This document shows, one piece after another, positions 46,779-56,024 of a stretch of 64,000 nt of DNA; position 1 is the first letter of the stretch, and each line of letters starts with the position of its first letter. The translations under genes were made by a program, and so were the position numbers. The stretch is from Campylobacter concisus. Its GTDB lineage: Bacteria > Campylobacterota > Campylobacteria > Campylobacterales > Campylobacteraceae. Location: contig NZ_PPCE01000010.1 of NCBI RefSeq assembly GCF_002913715.1, positions 79,153-143,152 of the forward strand. Reading direction: 5' to 3'. The notes below the pieces were generated by a model that worked only from the letters and a program-made list of their open reading frames with translations, did no database searches and had not been told where the DNA came from.

Positions 46779-47192
46779 ATGGATATTTTAAAGGATTTTG
46801 GTGAGCCACGTATCAAACAAGTTATGTTGCCAAAGGACACAAACTCGGCTGGAAATATTTTTGGTGGTTGGATAATGAGTCAGATCGACCTTGCAGGTGC
46901 TCAGGCCGCTAGAGAAATTTCTCCTGAACGCGTTGTGACGATCTCTATGAAAGAGATCATTTTCAAGCAACCTGTCTTTGTTGGCGATGTGCTAAGCTGC
47001 TACGCTAAAATCATCTCTGTTGGTAAAACCTCGATAACAACGCAAATAGAAGTAACCGCCCTTAGGCTAAATCCGGGCGGATATAGAGAAACTATACACG
47101 TTACTAGTGCTACTGCAACTTACGTAAGCGTGACGAAAGATGGACTTAAAAAGCCAATCGATGAGAAGCTAAAGCAGCTTCATGGATTTTAA
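46779..47192 (+). CDS. Acyl-CoA thioesterase, YciA type
   Basis: 137-residue hot-dog-fold enzyme. MLPKDTNSAGNIFGGWIMSQIDLAGAQAA and the DVLSCYAKIISVGKTSITTQ segment are the YciA/BACH signature; the Asp in QIDLAG is the general catalytic position. Hydrolyses acyl-CoA in the cytoplasm. Divergent from ciaB by 90 bp, as in C. jejuni. Confidence 0.93.
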   Translation: MDILKDFGEPRIKQVMLPKDTNSAGNIFGGWIMSQIDLAGAQAAREISPERVVTISMKEIIFKQPVFVGDVLSCYAKIISVGKTSITTQIEVTALRLNPGGYRETIHVTSATATYVSVTKDGLKKPIDEKLKQLHGF

Positions 47193-47193
47193 A

Positions 47194-47222
47194 AATTTGG
47201 TTGCGATTTATGCAACCAAATT
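47194..47222 (+). terminator. Stem-loop after the thioesterase gene
   Basis: Perfect 11-bp stem AATTTGGTTGC / GCAACCAAATT with a 7-nt loop right after the stop. No T-run follows on the plus strand, so it may be a processing or stability hairpin instead of a classical terminator. Confidence 0.55.
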
Positions 47223-47340
47223 GAAAAATTAATACTACTTTTAAAAATTATTGAGATTCTTAAACTAAAAGCAATATTTTTCAACTTCTTTAAATGCTTT
47301 GTGAAGTAAAATCAGGCTCTATACATTTTTTGGGAGAAAA

Positions 47341-47979
47341 ATGAAAAAATCACGTCTAGGTCTTTTGCAAACACAAATCACAAAGATCCTAACTCAAAAT
47401 GAGCTTGATAAATTTGAGTATAAAGAGCTACCAAAAACAAGCATAATCTACACAGAAGAGATCAAGATCATCATCTTAAAAAGTGGCTGTGCAAAGCTCT
47501 CATTTTTTGAAGATGGAGAGGAATTTATCCTTTATCATTTAGAAGCGAGCAACATCGCCGTGCTTGATGATAATTGCGCTTTTGAAATACTTGAAGATGC
47601 TGAAATTTATGCTATAAATTTAAACAAAATAGGTGAAATTTTATCAAATGCAAATGTCGCAGATGAAATTTTAAAAGCTGTGTTAAATGCAGTAATCGTG
47701 CAACGCCAGATCATAAAATCAATACTTTTTGAAGATGCAAAAGGCAGGATTGCAAATTTTTTGATCGAGCTTGCAAAGGAGCAGGATCTAAAACAAAATG
47801 GATATCACTACATATTTTTACCATTTTCTCTAAAGGTGCTCTCAAGCTTTGTGGGGCTAAAACGCCAAAGCGCTTCAACTGCCTTTAATGAGCTTATAAA
47901 AGACGACATCATAAGAAAGATCACACCACACGAGTTTTTAATAATTGATTATGAAAAACTTGAAAGTTACACAAACTAA
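47341..47979 (+). CDS. Crp/Fnr-family transcription regulator
   Basis: 212 residues: cyclic-nucleotide-like sensor domain (KIIILKSGCAKLSFFEDGEE) and winged-helix domain with recognition helix in VLSSFVGLKRQSASTAFNEL. Only two cysteines, not the four-Cys cluster of FNR, so it is not an obvious oxygen sensor. It could regulate the adjacent formate channel and hydrogenase operon; this rests on position only. Strong hairpin follows. Confidence 0.88.
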   Translation: MKKSRLGLLQTQITKILTQNELDKFEYKELPKTSIIYTEEIKIIILKSGCAKLSFFEDGEEFILYHLEASNIAVLDDNCAFEILEDAEIYAINLNKIGEILSNANVADEILKAVLNAVIVQRQIIKSILFEDAKGRIANFLIELAKEQDLKQNGYHYIFLPFSLKVLSSFVGLKRQSASTAFNELIKDDIIRKITPHEFLIIDYEKLESYTN

Positions 47980-48025
47980 AAATCAGAAATTTTTATAATG
48001 GCTAGCAAAGAGTAGTCTTAGAGGA

Positions 48026-48060
48026 TTAGTCTTTGCCAAGAAGCAAAGACTAAAATTTTT
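48026..48060 (+). terminator. Intrinsic terminator after the Crp/Fnr gene
   Basis: Perfect 11-bp stem TTAGTCTTTGC / GCAAAGACTAA with a 6-nt loop, then AATTTTT. It abuts the 3' end of the oppositely oriented formate channel gene and may stop both. Confidence 0.8.
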
Positions 48061-48925
48061 AAGCTTTTTTCTTCATATCAAATTTATTTGCCATAAAGCC
48101 AACTAAACCAACAAAGAAAAGTCCGCCGCAGATATTACCTAGCGTAACTGGAACTAAGTTTTTACCGATGAAATTTCCCCAGTTTAAAACTTCTAGCTTT
48201 TCAGCCGTGATGCCATGTCCTAGAGCCGCAGCTGCAGCAGCGATATCTCCGCCGTTTGCTGCTATATAGTGAGCTTTTGAGATAATAGCTTCAGTTATGA
48301 TGAACATATTTGCCACGCAGTGCTCCATAGAGCAAGCCACAAATGCGCCGATCATCCACATAATGGCAAAGAATTTACCAGATAGATTGCTCTCACTTGT
48401 CGCAGTCCAAATAGACATACAAACAAAGACGTTACAAAAAATTCCGCGGATAAATAGCTCATGAAATGGTGCTGTGATCTTGCCAATGCCAGCTGGTATA
48501 AAGTGCTGCAAGATGTAGCCATCATACTTTAGTGGCAAGCCTGAGTAGTAGTACATATACGCAATCAGTGCGCCGCCAACGAAGTTAAATATCCAAACGA
48601 TAGCCCAGTATCCGATAGTCTTACCTAGTTTTAGCTTTCCTTCATATGCGCTAACACCACTTAAAACTGAGCTTGTAAAAAGATGTCCGCCATAAAAGAC
48701 AACCATCATAAGACCACAGCTAAATGTGATACCGCCGATAAAATTTGAAAGGCCAATAGACTGATTTTCAGCCATACCAACTGTCGAGTGAGCCCAAAAA
48801 ATATCACCCATAGCAATAGCAGCTCCAGCCATGATAGCAAGAAAAATAATACTAGTAAGCGGCATATGAGCCTTATGCTCCATAGAGCTTGAGACCGCTT
48901 GAGCGGTTTCTGCCGGATTTAACAT
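48059..48925 (-). CDS. focA: Formate/nitrite transporter, FocA family
   Basis: 288-residue six-helix channel of the FNT family, moving formate (or nitrite) across the inner membrane. Typical segments: LGKTIGYWAIVWIFNFVGGAL, FIRGIFCNVFVCMSIW, MWMIGAFVACSMEHCVANMF and VTLGNICGGLFFVG. I use the ATG at 48925, preceded by AAAAGGAG 7 bases upstream; the 11 residues before it in frame do not match the family. It follows the hydrogenase operon on the same strand, suiting a formate-linked hydrogenase. Confidence 0.92.
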   Translation of the reverse strand: MLNPAETAQAVSSSMEHKAHMPLTSIIFLAIMAGAAIAMGDIFWAHSTVGMAENQSIGLSNFIGGITFSCGLMMVVFYGGHLFTSSVLSGVSAYEGKLKLGKTIGYWAIVWIFNFVGGALIAYMYYYSGLPLKYDGYILQHFIPAGIGKITAPFHELFIRGIFCNVFVCMSIWTATSESNLSGKFFAIMWMIGAFVACSMEHCVANMFIITEAIISKAHYIAANGGDIAAAAAALGHGITAEKLEVLNWGNFIGKNLVPVTLGNICGGLFFVGLVGFMANKFDMKKKA

Positions 48926-49087
48926 CACATTCTCCTTTTTATTTTCAATCTCGCACATGAGCCAAGCTCATCTTTGCGACCAAAGTTTAACACTTTGCAA
49001 AATCACTAAAGTCAAATCAATGCTTGCGGTTAAAAGCAAATTTTGCCTTTAGTAACCAAAAAGACTAAATTTAGCTATTTACTAAAT

Positions 49088-49537
49088 TTAACCGACTAAA
49101 TTTTTATCAATCTCTACAATTCTTAAAAAAGCTTTTCTGGCACTTTTTTTAGCCTGCTCGCTTAATCCTTCTTCAAAATTTAAGACATTTTCGAGCAAGA
49201 CACTAATGCCTAAAAACAGCGTCTTTGGACAAATTTTACGCAAGTAGCTTAAAAGCACTGGAGTTGGTAGATTGTGAGTTGAGTAGATGTAGTCTCTATC
49301 GTCACTTAGGTCAAAAAACTCTATCTTATCCTCATCAAAGCCGCTCATCGCATCGACTACTATCAAGATATCAGGCGCAAATTCTCTAATGGCCGAGAAT
49401 TCATTCTCAGGCACATCTTGCCCAAAAAAGACCTTCCACTCTTTTAGCTCAGCTTCTACGATGCGACCTACTTCATTGCCCACATCATCATCGCCACGCA
49501 TAGGATTACCGATGCAAAGGATGGCCTTTTTCATCAA
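49088..49537 (-). CDS. hycI: Hydrogenase maturation protease, HycI type
   Basis: 149-residue endopeptidase trimming the C-terminus of the large subunit after nickel insertion. Has IGNPMRGDDDVGNEVGRI (nickel-sensing acidic site), VVDAMSGFD and YSTHNLPTPVLLSYL, the HycI version. The substrate is the HyfG-type protein coded at 51232-52968, whose tail of about 35 residues follows DPCYSC-TER. Overlaps the HycH-type gene by 4 bases. Confidence 0.9.
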   Translation of the reverse strand: MMKKAILCIGNPMRGDDDVGNEVGRIVEAELKEWKVFFGQDVPENEFSAIREFAPDILIVVDAMSGFDEDKIEFFDLSDDRDYIYSTHNLPTPVLLSYLRKICPKTLFLGISVLLENVLNFEEGLSEQAKKSARKAFLRIVEIDKNLVG

Positions 49538-49878
49538 AAATCCTTCCTAAGCACGATATATCCCTCTTTTAAATTTGCCAAAATTTCTTTAAGCTTACAC
49601 TCACAAAGCTGCGGCAAGAGTTTAGCGATATGCTCGGCAAAAATTTCAACTTCAAAATATTTGCTTAAATTTCCGATCTTAAATTTCACGTATTCGCCTG
49701 AGTTTTTGATCATCTCGTCAAATTCCTCATCGCTTAGCTCTAAAATTTTCTCGCTAAAATCTATCGTGCCAACGCCATGTCCCACGCAAGTGGAGAAAAT
49801 TTTTATCTCTTTTAGCTCGCGTGGAAGCTTATCGTTGTCATCCATATGCCTTTTTGTAAGCTTATAAACTTGTATCAT
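49534..49878 (-). CDS. hycH: Hydrogenase maturation/assembly protein HycH/HyfJ
   Basis: 114 residues of the formate hydrogenlyase maturation family: FSTCVGHGVGTIDFSEKIL and KIGNLSKYFEVEIFAEHIAKLLP are the family segments. In E. coli HycH is required to mature the large subunit. Short 4-base overlaps on both sides place it firmly in the operon. Confidence 0.87.
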   Translation of the reverse strand: MIQVYKLTKRHMDDNDKLPRELKEIKIFSTCVGHGVGTIDFSEKILELSDEEFDEMIKNSGEYVKFKIGNLSKYFEVEIFAEHIAKLLPQLCECKLKEILANLKEGYIVLRKDF

Positions 49879-50699
49879 CTCTTACTCCAAACCTCGCTAT
49901 CAACGTCTATCGCAAAGCTTTTATCAGCTTTTGCATATTTTAGATAGACATCATTATGCAAAAGCCCCATGCACTCAGCATATCTAGGATCTTCTTCTTT
50001 TTTAATAGCTGTAAGCACAGCCTCTCTTGAAATGCTTGGGTCATGGACATCTTTTGAGCATTTGATAGCACTCATATATTTTTCAAAAAGGATTCTACCA
50101 AAGATATAGCTCATTAGCCTTCTGCTTTCAGCTTGCAAGTCGCGCTCAAACAAAATATCACCTATGACTGACTTCTCAACTGAAGGTGGCAATGTGTTAT
50201 CTTCCTCATAGCTTTTTTTATGAAGTTTTTGATCGATGATACCAAGAGCCATACCAAGGCCGTAAATAATGCTTGCTGGATGTGGAGGACAGCCTGGGAT
50301 ATAGACATCGACTGGGATTATCTTATCGATGCCGCCCCAAACGCTATAAGCGTCGTGGAAAATTCCACCACTGCTTCCGCATGCACCAAGAGCAACTACG
50401 ATCTTAGGATCTGGAGTCGCTTCATAAGCACGAAGAAGTGGATAATACATCTGTCTTGTTACAGGACCAGTGCAAAGCAAAATATCAGCGTGTCTTGGGT
50501 TTGCTACAAGCTTAAAACCAAAACGCTCAGGGTCCCACATCGGCGTAATAGCTGCAAAAATTTCTATCTCACAGCCGTTACAGCTTCCGCAGTCGATCCT
50601 ATAAACGCTAAAGCTTCTTTTGATATTTTTTAGATGCTCTAGCTTTGCAGTTAGATCATTTGCTGTTTTTATGTCCTCTGGGACTTGATATAGACTCAT
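49875..50699 (-). CDS. hyfI: Hydrogenase-4 small subunit (HyfI/HycG)
   Basis: 274-residue NuoB-like subunit. Iron-sulfur cluster N2-type ligands in YRIDCGSCNGCEIEIFAA, LLCTGPVTRQM, VALGACGSSGGIF and PGCPPHPASIIYGL. It has a helical C-terminal extension of ~100 residues. Passes electrons from the ferredoxin-like chain to the NiFe centre. Overlaps the neighbour genes by 4 bases. Confidence 0.93.
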   Translation of the reverse strand: MSLYQVPEDIKTANDLTAKLEHLKNIKRSFSVYRIDCGSCNGCEIEIFAAITPMWDPERFGFKLVANPRHADILLCTGPVTRQMYYPLLRAYEATPDPKIVVALGACGSSGGIFHDAYSVWGGIDKIIPVDVYIPGCPPHPASIIYGLGMALGIIDQKLHKKSYEEDNTLPPSVEKSVIGDILFERDLQAESRRLMSYIFGRILFEKYMSAIKCSKDVHDPSISREAVLTAIKKEEDPRYAECMGLLHNDVYLKYAKADKSFAIDVDSEVWSKR

Positions 50700-51235
50700 T
50701 TTATAGCCTCCTCAATGCCTTTTGTTAGCCTCTCAGCAGATTGATTTTTCTTGCACTCTGGGCAGATATAAAGGTAGTCTTTTGCCTCTTCGAGTCTGCC
50801 TGGGAGTAAATTTGCTGTGCCAAGCTTTTCAAGGGTGAAATTTATAAGCCTTTTTGGTGTAAATGGCTTGCCGCAGCATTTGCAAGTTTGCATCTCGAGC
50901 TCACCTCTTTGTATAAGAGCGCTCTTGTCAAATTTAACCGCAAGCTCAAAGCTATCGCTAAGTCTTACAGCTCCAGTTGGGCAAACCTCATCGCAGCGAC
51001 CGCAAAATATGCAGCGTCCGCAGTCAAATTCCCAAACAAGCTTTGTTTGCTCATCGTTCATCTTAAGCTCTATTGCGTTACTAGGACAAGCGATACCGCA
51101 AGCTGCACAACCTATGCAAAGATCGTATGTATAGTTTGGCTGACCGCGGAAATTTTCAGGAACAATATATGGCTCAAATGGATAGGCGTATGTCGCCTTT
51201 CCATATTTTTCTGTGATGTCAAATAACTTCATCAT
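50696..51235 (-). CDS. hyfH: Hydrogenase-4 ferredoxin-like subunit (HyfH/HycF)
   Basis: 179 residues with two [4Fe-4S] motifs: CIGCAACGIACP and CGRCIFCGRCDEVCP, like NuoI. The C-terminal part has a CKCCGKPF ... YICPECKK pair, a zinc/rubredoxin-like extension also found in HycF. Links peripheral electron entry to the small subunit. Confidence 0.92.
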   Translation of the reverse strand: MMKLFDITEKYGKATYAYPFEPYIVPENFRGQPNYTYDLCIGCAACGIACPSNAIELKMNDEQTKLVWEFDCGRCIFCGRCDEVCPTGAVRLSDSFELAVKFDKSALIQRGELEMQTCKCCGKPFTPKRLINFTLEKLGTANLLPGRLEEAKDYLYICPECKKNQSAERLTKGIEEAIK

Positions 51236-52968
51236 CTTAAATCCTTCTTACTAACCCCGCCATCTTGACAGAATTTTTTAAGGTCTTTTTCTGTTAAAAT
51301 TTTACTTTTTTTAGTCCTTACATCAACCAAAGTAACACGCTCTGTACATGAGTAGCAAGGGTCAAGTGAGCAAACGATAAGCGCAGCGTCACTTATGTTA
51401 TTCCCTCTGAATTGATATCTTAGGCTTGGCCAGTTGTTGTATGTTGCTGCTCTGCATCTCCAGCGATATACTTTTTGAGCGCTGCCTTGCATGATCCAGT
51501 GAACATTCTCGCCACGTGGTGCTTCATCATGACCAAGTGCAAAATTTTCAGGTTTGATCATAGTGACAGGATCGATCATGATCGGAGTTTGAGGCATTAG
51601 CTCAAAGCACTGGCGGATGATGTGGATAGAGCTTTTTAGCTCTTTATATCTAACCATCTCGCGAGCAAAAACGTCGCAACCATGCTCAACTGCTACTTCA
51701 AATTCTATCTGTTTAAAAAAGTCGTATGGGTGATCGTAGCGGTTATCACGTTTAAAGCCAGAGCCTCTCATATTTGGACCAACTGGGCTAAAGTCACGTG
51801 CTATTTGGCGGTCTAAGATACCCACACCTTTCCAGCGTCCGATTTGGCGTTTATCCTCCATAACTGCGTCCCAAATTTCTGAAATTTGAACGTCAAGTTT
51901 GTTAATGATCTCGATGCCTTTTTTGATCTCTTGGTTTGTCATATCACGTCTTAAGCCGCCCATAACGACGTTGCCGTATGTTTTACGTCCACCAGTTACA
52001 AGCTGAGCTAGCTCCATAGAGTACTCACGAACTCTAAAGATATGCATGAAAGCGTTGTAGTTACCAGTGACCTCACAAGCTAGACCAATATTTAAAAGGT
52101 GGCTGTGAAGACGCTCGATCTCAAGACAGATGACGCGTATAGCTTGAGCTCTTAGTGGAATTTCAAGCTTGATAGCTTTTTCTGCTGCTTCGATACAAGC
52201 GATAGCGTGAGCATAACCACAAATTCCACAAACACGCTCTGCAAGATAGCCCATCTGATCATAGTTCATTCTATTTTCAGCTAGCTTTTCCATACCGCGG
52301 TGTTGATAAAAGAGGCGGTAGTCAGCGTCGATAATCTCGTCGCCGTCACAGAAAAGTCTAAAGTGACCTGGCTCATCTGAAGTAATATGTAGTGGTCCAA
52401 GTGGCACATCAACTACTGCATCACCTGTTGGGAACAAAAACTCAGAATCAGGCTCATCTCTATGGTCAACTGGATCAGGGCGGTAGCGATAATCCATCGC
52501 ATCTTTTCTAAGTGGATGAAGTCCATCTGGCCAGTCATCACTTAAAACTAGACGCCTTTTATCAGGCAAACCTTCGGCTACAAGACCAAACATATCATAA
52601 GCTTCTCTTTCATACCAAACACAAGCTGGCACTAGCGGAGTAACTGATGGAAATGTCGGATCGCTTCCAGGAATAAGCGTTTTAACAGTAATAAAGCACT
52701 TATCCTCAGGTGCAAAATCATCCGCTTCAGTCATCTTGCTACCTTCCATTGAAAGAGCATAATAAAGAGCAAAGCTGCCATTTATCTGGCGCTCATCATT
52801 TGGTATCATCGTGCTTATAAAGCCGCCAATATCATAATAAAGTGTTTTAACAGCTAGTGGAAGATCATTTCTATCAACCAAAACTGTGATTTGATCGTCT
52901 GCTTGACGAGTTACCTCTAAAATTTTTACTTTAGTTTTTAGGATTTCAACAAATTTATCGCCTCTCAT
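51232..52968 (-). CDS. hyfG: Hydrogenase-4 large catalytic subunit (HyfG/HycE)
   Basis: 578 residues: an N-terminal NuoC-like domain (~1-170, e.g. PLVPACVWYEREAYDMFGLV) fused to the NiFe catalytic NuoD-like domain. Nickel ligands: RVCGICGYAHA (~residue 243) and DPCYSCTER (~535-540), both complete, so an active NiFe site is expected. The ~35 residues after TER are the tail removed by HycI. Group 4a type. Overlaps hyfF and hyfH genes by 4 bases each. Confidence 0.95.
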   Translation of the reverse strand: MRGDKFVEILKTKVKILEVTRQADDQITVLVDRNDLPLAVKTLYYDIGGFISTMIPNDERQINGSFALYYALSMEGSKMTEADDFAPEDKCFITVKTLIPGSDPTFPSVTPLVPACVWYEREAYDMFGLVAEGLPDKRRLVLSDDWPDGLHPLRKDAMDYRYRPDPVDHRDEPDSEFLFPTGDAVVDVPLGPLHITSDEPGHFRLFCDGDEIIDADYRLFYQHRGMEKLAENRMNYDQMGYLAERVCGICGYAHAIACIEAAEKAIKLEIPLRAQAIRVICLEIERLHSHLLNIGLACEVTGNYNAFMHIFRVREYSMELAQLVTGGRKTYGNVVMGGLRRDMTNQEIKKGIEIINKLDVQISEIWDAVMEDKRQIGRWKGVGILDRQIARDFSPVGPNMRGSGFKRDNRYDHPYDFFKQIEFEVAVEHGCDVFAREMVRYKELKSSIHIIRQCFELMPQTPIMIDPVTMIKPENFALGHDEAPRGENVHWIMQGSAQKVYRWRCRAATYNNWPSLRYQFRGNNISDAALIVCSLDPCYSCTERVTLVDVRTKKSKILTEKDLKKFCQDGGVSKKDLR

Positions 52969-54446
52969 TTTAAAGCTCCCATCATTATATTAACACCGTT
53001 ATCTACTAGCGTATAAAAGCTATCTACGTGCCATACGCCAAAGATTATGATAAGGGCACAAAGTGCTATAAGAGGTAAATTCTCTAACAAACTCATCTCT
53101 TTATTATGAACAACCACACCTTTTGGCTCGCCAAAGCTTGCCATATTAAAGTGTGCAAAGTCAGCTATGAAAATAACTGCAAGTGCAATAGCAAATAGCA
53201 CAACTGCGATATATTGACCGCTTGTGATAGCTCCGACAAAGACGTTATACTCACTAACAAATATAGCAAATGCTGGAACACCAACTAGTGAGCAAACAGC
53301 CGCGCCAAACATTATAGTTGTAATTGGCGCGATCTTAACCATGCCGCCCATCTTACTCATATCTTTGTGGCCGTAAATTCTTGCTATGTTGCCTGTTGAG
53401 CAAAATGCCAAAGCTTTAGTAAAGCTGTGAGCTAAGCAGTGAAATATCGCTGCAAATAGACCAAATTTACCGCCAACACCAAGTGCAAATGCGATAACAC
53501 CCATATGAACGATTGAGTGGTATGCAAACATTCTTTTTACGTTGTGTTGTCTGATTAGGAAAAATCCTGCTACAAAAAGAGTGATAGTTCCTGAAACGAT
53601 CATTATGCCCTCAACAAAGCTAAATCCAACAGCTTGAGCTGTGATAGCGTAGTATCTTAAAAGTGCTAGCATCGCACATTTTAAAAGTACGCCTGATAGC
53701 AAAGCTGAGATAGGCGCTGGACCTTCAGCATGAACGTCTGGTAGCCAAGTGTGAGTTGGAGCAAGACCAGCTTTTGTACCAAAACCAATTAGAGCAAATA
53801 CAAAGATAAGCTTTGCTGCATCTGGGTTTAAATTTTTAGCGTTTGCCATTATGCTTGAAAATAGCATAGAAGCTTCGCCATCTCCTAGAGTACTAAATGT
53901 GGCTGAATATAAAAGAACAGTCGCATAAAGTGCAAATGCTAGACCGATTGAGCAAAGAACGATGTATTTATAGCCACTTTCTGTTGATTTTTGGTCTTTG
54001 TGGATAGCGACCAAAAATACTGAAGCAAGAGTTGTTGCCTCGATAGCTGCCCACATAAACGCAACGTTGTTGCAAATAACGCTTAAAGTCATTGTAAAGA
54101 TAAATACATGGCTTAATGCATAATATTTTTTAAGATCACTTAAGTGGATGTGTCCGTCTTCAAGTTCCCATCTCATGTAGTGGATAGAGTAGAAATTTAC
54201 TATAAATCCAGTTACAGCGATAAGCACCAAGAAAACACAGCCCAAGCTATCTAAAAATAAAAATTTATCAAAACTATAAAAAGTTCCGCTACTTAAGACT
54301 TTAAGAACATTGTTAAGTAAAGCCACCGATGTCGCAGCAGAAAACAAAACGTGAAGTCCGCTTAATACGGCATAATTTTTAGGACTCAAAAACAAGACCA
54401 AAGCACCAAGGAGCGGTAAGATAAGTATTAAAGCTAAACTATCCAT
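52965..54446 (-). CDS. hyfF: Hydrogenase-4 membrane subunit HyfF
   Basis: 493-residue antiporter-like (NuoL/M/N-family) membrane protein with about 14 helices. The conserved proton-channel segments are KAGLAPTHTWLPDVHAEGPA, SGVLLKCAMLALLRYY and FAYHSIVHMGVIAFALG (Lys/His in the membrane). Thought to couple electron flow to ion translocation. Two bases after hyfE, in one transcript. Confidence 0.93.
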   Translation of the reverse strand: MDSLALILILPLLGALVLFLSPKNYAVLSGLHVLFSAATSVALLNNVLKVLSSGTFYSFDKFLFLDSLGCVFLVLIAVTGFIVNFYSIHYMRWELEDGHIHLSDLKKYYALSHVFIFTMTLSVICNNVAFMWAAIEATTLASVFLVAIHKDQKSTESGYKYIVLCSIGLAFALYATVLLYSATFSTLGDGEASMLFSSIMANAKNLNPDAAKLIFVFALIGFGTKAGLAPTHTWLPDVHAEGPAPISALLSGVLLKCAMLALLRYYAITAQAVGFSFVEGIMIVSGTITLFVAGFFLIRQHNVKRMFAYHSIVHMGVIAFALGVGGKFGLFAAIFHCLAHSFTKALAFCSTGNIARIYGHKDMSKMGGMVKIAPITTIMFGAAVCSLVGVPAFAIFVSEYNVFVGAITSGQYIAVVLFAIALAVIFIADFAHFNMASFGEPKGVVVHNKEMSLLENLPLIALCALIIIFGVWHVDSFYTLVDNGVNIMMGALK

Positions 54447-54448
54447 CT

Positions 54449-55093
54449 CTAACCCCTTAAATTTGAAGCTTTAGAAGTATCTAAGCTATCATAAGCTTTA
54501 TAAAATCTAATCGCTAAGACGCTCATGATAATAACGGCAAATATCGCATCTGTTAAAATTCCAAGCTCGACTAACTCATGTGAGTTATAAGCCATTAGAG
54601 CAAGGCTTAGGTGGATACCGTTTTCAAACAAGCAGTAAGCTAGAATTTGTTTTATAAATGAATTTCTTAGCATGAAGCCAAAAATTCCCATCATAAAGAC
54701 CGTTCCAGCTGCTATTAGCATGATCTCTTCTTTGATAAGAGAGAATTTTAAAAATATAGGGTGGATACTCATTGAAAGAGCTAGAGAAAATCCCATAGCA
54801 ATAACAGGACTTACAAAAAATCCACCAACTGGCTCATCTTCGCTAACTACGCCAAGTTTTTTGATAAGCCAGAATAAAATTCCTGGCACAAGCAAAACTT
54901 TGGTAAAAAATGCAATGATCGCCCAAGTTTTGAGCTGCTCGGCGTTAAATTTCTCAGATAACAAGAAAAATATACTAACTAAAAGTAGTGTCTCAATCGC
55001 ATAAGCGATGATTGAGAGTTTCAAGCTTCTAAGACCAAAAACCGCAAGCGAAGTTACGATCATGCAAATGGCTAAAATATCAAGTGTTTGCAT
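54449..55093 (-). CDS. hyfE: Hydrogenase-4 membrane subunit HyfE
   Basis: 214 residues, about six to seven helices, NuoK-like but longer: ILAICMIVTSLAVFGLRSLK, LLVPGILFWLIKKLG, ILAYCLFENGIHLSLALMAY (family Glu within the membrane) and SLDTSKASNLRG tail. One base after hyfC stop. Confidence 0.9.
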   Translation of the reverse strand: MQTLDILAICMIVTSLAVFGLRSLKLSIIAYAIETLLLVSIFFLLSEKFNAEQLKTWAIIAFFTKVLLVPGILFWLIKKLGVVSEDEPVGGFFVSPVIAMGFSLALSMSIHPIFLKFSLIKEEIMLIAAGTVFMMGIFGFMLRNSFIKQILAYCLFENGIHLSLALMAYNSHELVELGILTDAIFAVIIMSVLAIRFYKAYDSLDTSKASNLRG

Positions 55094-55094
55094 C

Positions 55095-56015
55095 TCACAC
55101 TCCTACTACATAAAGTGTTAGTGCAACAAACGAGATAGCAAGTGCACCAAGTGCATTTTTGCGTAAAGATGAAGTCATTTTAAAGCGTGGTCCAAAGTTG
55201 TCTATAAAGACAGCCGCTACGTAAAATACTCCAGTTTTTATCACAAAAACGATAATAGCTAAGAAAGGATTGCTAAAATTCCATGGCTCAAATATAGTTA
55301 GGAAAAGTCCGATCATAGCAAACTGTTTTAATATAAGTGATGCTTGAACCAAACCAAGGTCGCTACCTGCATACTCGCCAAGCAAGCCTTCTTGAAGCTC
55401 TTGCTCAGCTTCAGCTACGTCAAATGGTTTTCTACCAGTTTCAACATACATGCACCATAAAAATGCGATAGAAGCTACGGCAAAACTTGGGATTTGATAT
55501 CCTATAACGCCAGTTTTTACCATCTCTTGGATCTCAATTAAATTTGATGTTTTAGCTGCAAGCATAACTACGATTAGGCACATGATCATAACTGGCTCAA
55601 CATATACACCCAGCATTTGCTCCCTGCCGCCGCCTGTTGCTGCAAATGGGTTGCCGCTATCCATTGAAGCTGCACCAAATACAAATCTAAGCAATGCGCC
55701 AAGATAGAGGATCACAAATATATCTGAATATGCTCCAAAAACAGTATCTTTGCTATATGTTATAGGTATAGCAGCTAGCACTGCAGCTGAAGTTGCAAAA
55801 AGGAAAAATGGAGCCCATCTAAATACCCAGTGTGAGCACTCAGGCACAGTTCTTCCTCTTCTAAAGAGTTTTATAATATCGCGATATGTTTGAAAGAAAT
55901 CGCTACCTTGTTTTGATTGAAGTCTAGCTCTTAGTTTTCTTGCCATACCATCAAACAAAGGAGCTACCAAAACGATAACGACTACTTGAAATATCATTAA
56001 AAGTATAGTTTGCAT
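55095..56015 (-). CDS. hyfC: Hydrogenase-4 membrane subunit HyfC/HycD
   Basis: 306-residue NuoH-like anchor with eight helices and the conserved RARLQSKQGSDFFQTYRDI and EQELQEGLLGEYAGSDLG, plus GNPFAATGGGREQML on the quinone/ion channel side. It anchors the hydrophilic arm to the membrane. Nine bases downstream of hyfB. Confidence 0.93.
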   Translation of the reverse strand: MQTILLMIFQVVVIVLVAPLFDGMARKLRARLQSKQGSDFFQTYRDIIKLFRRGRTVPECSHWVFRWAPFFLFATSAAVLAAIPITYSKDTVFGAYSDIFVILYLGALLRFVFGAASMDSGNPFAATGGGREQMLGVYVEPVMIMCLIVVMLAAKTSNLIEIQEMVKTGVIGYQIPSFAVASIAFLWCMYVETGRKPFDVAEAEQELQEGLLGEYAGSDLGLVQASLILKQFAMIGLFLTIFEPWNFSNPFLAIIVFVIKTGVFYVAAVFIDNFGPRFKMTSSLRKNALGALAISFVALTLYVVGV

Positions 56016-56024
56016 TTTCGTCTC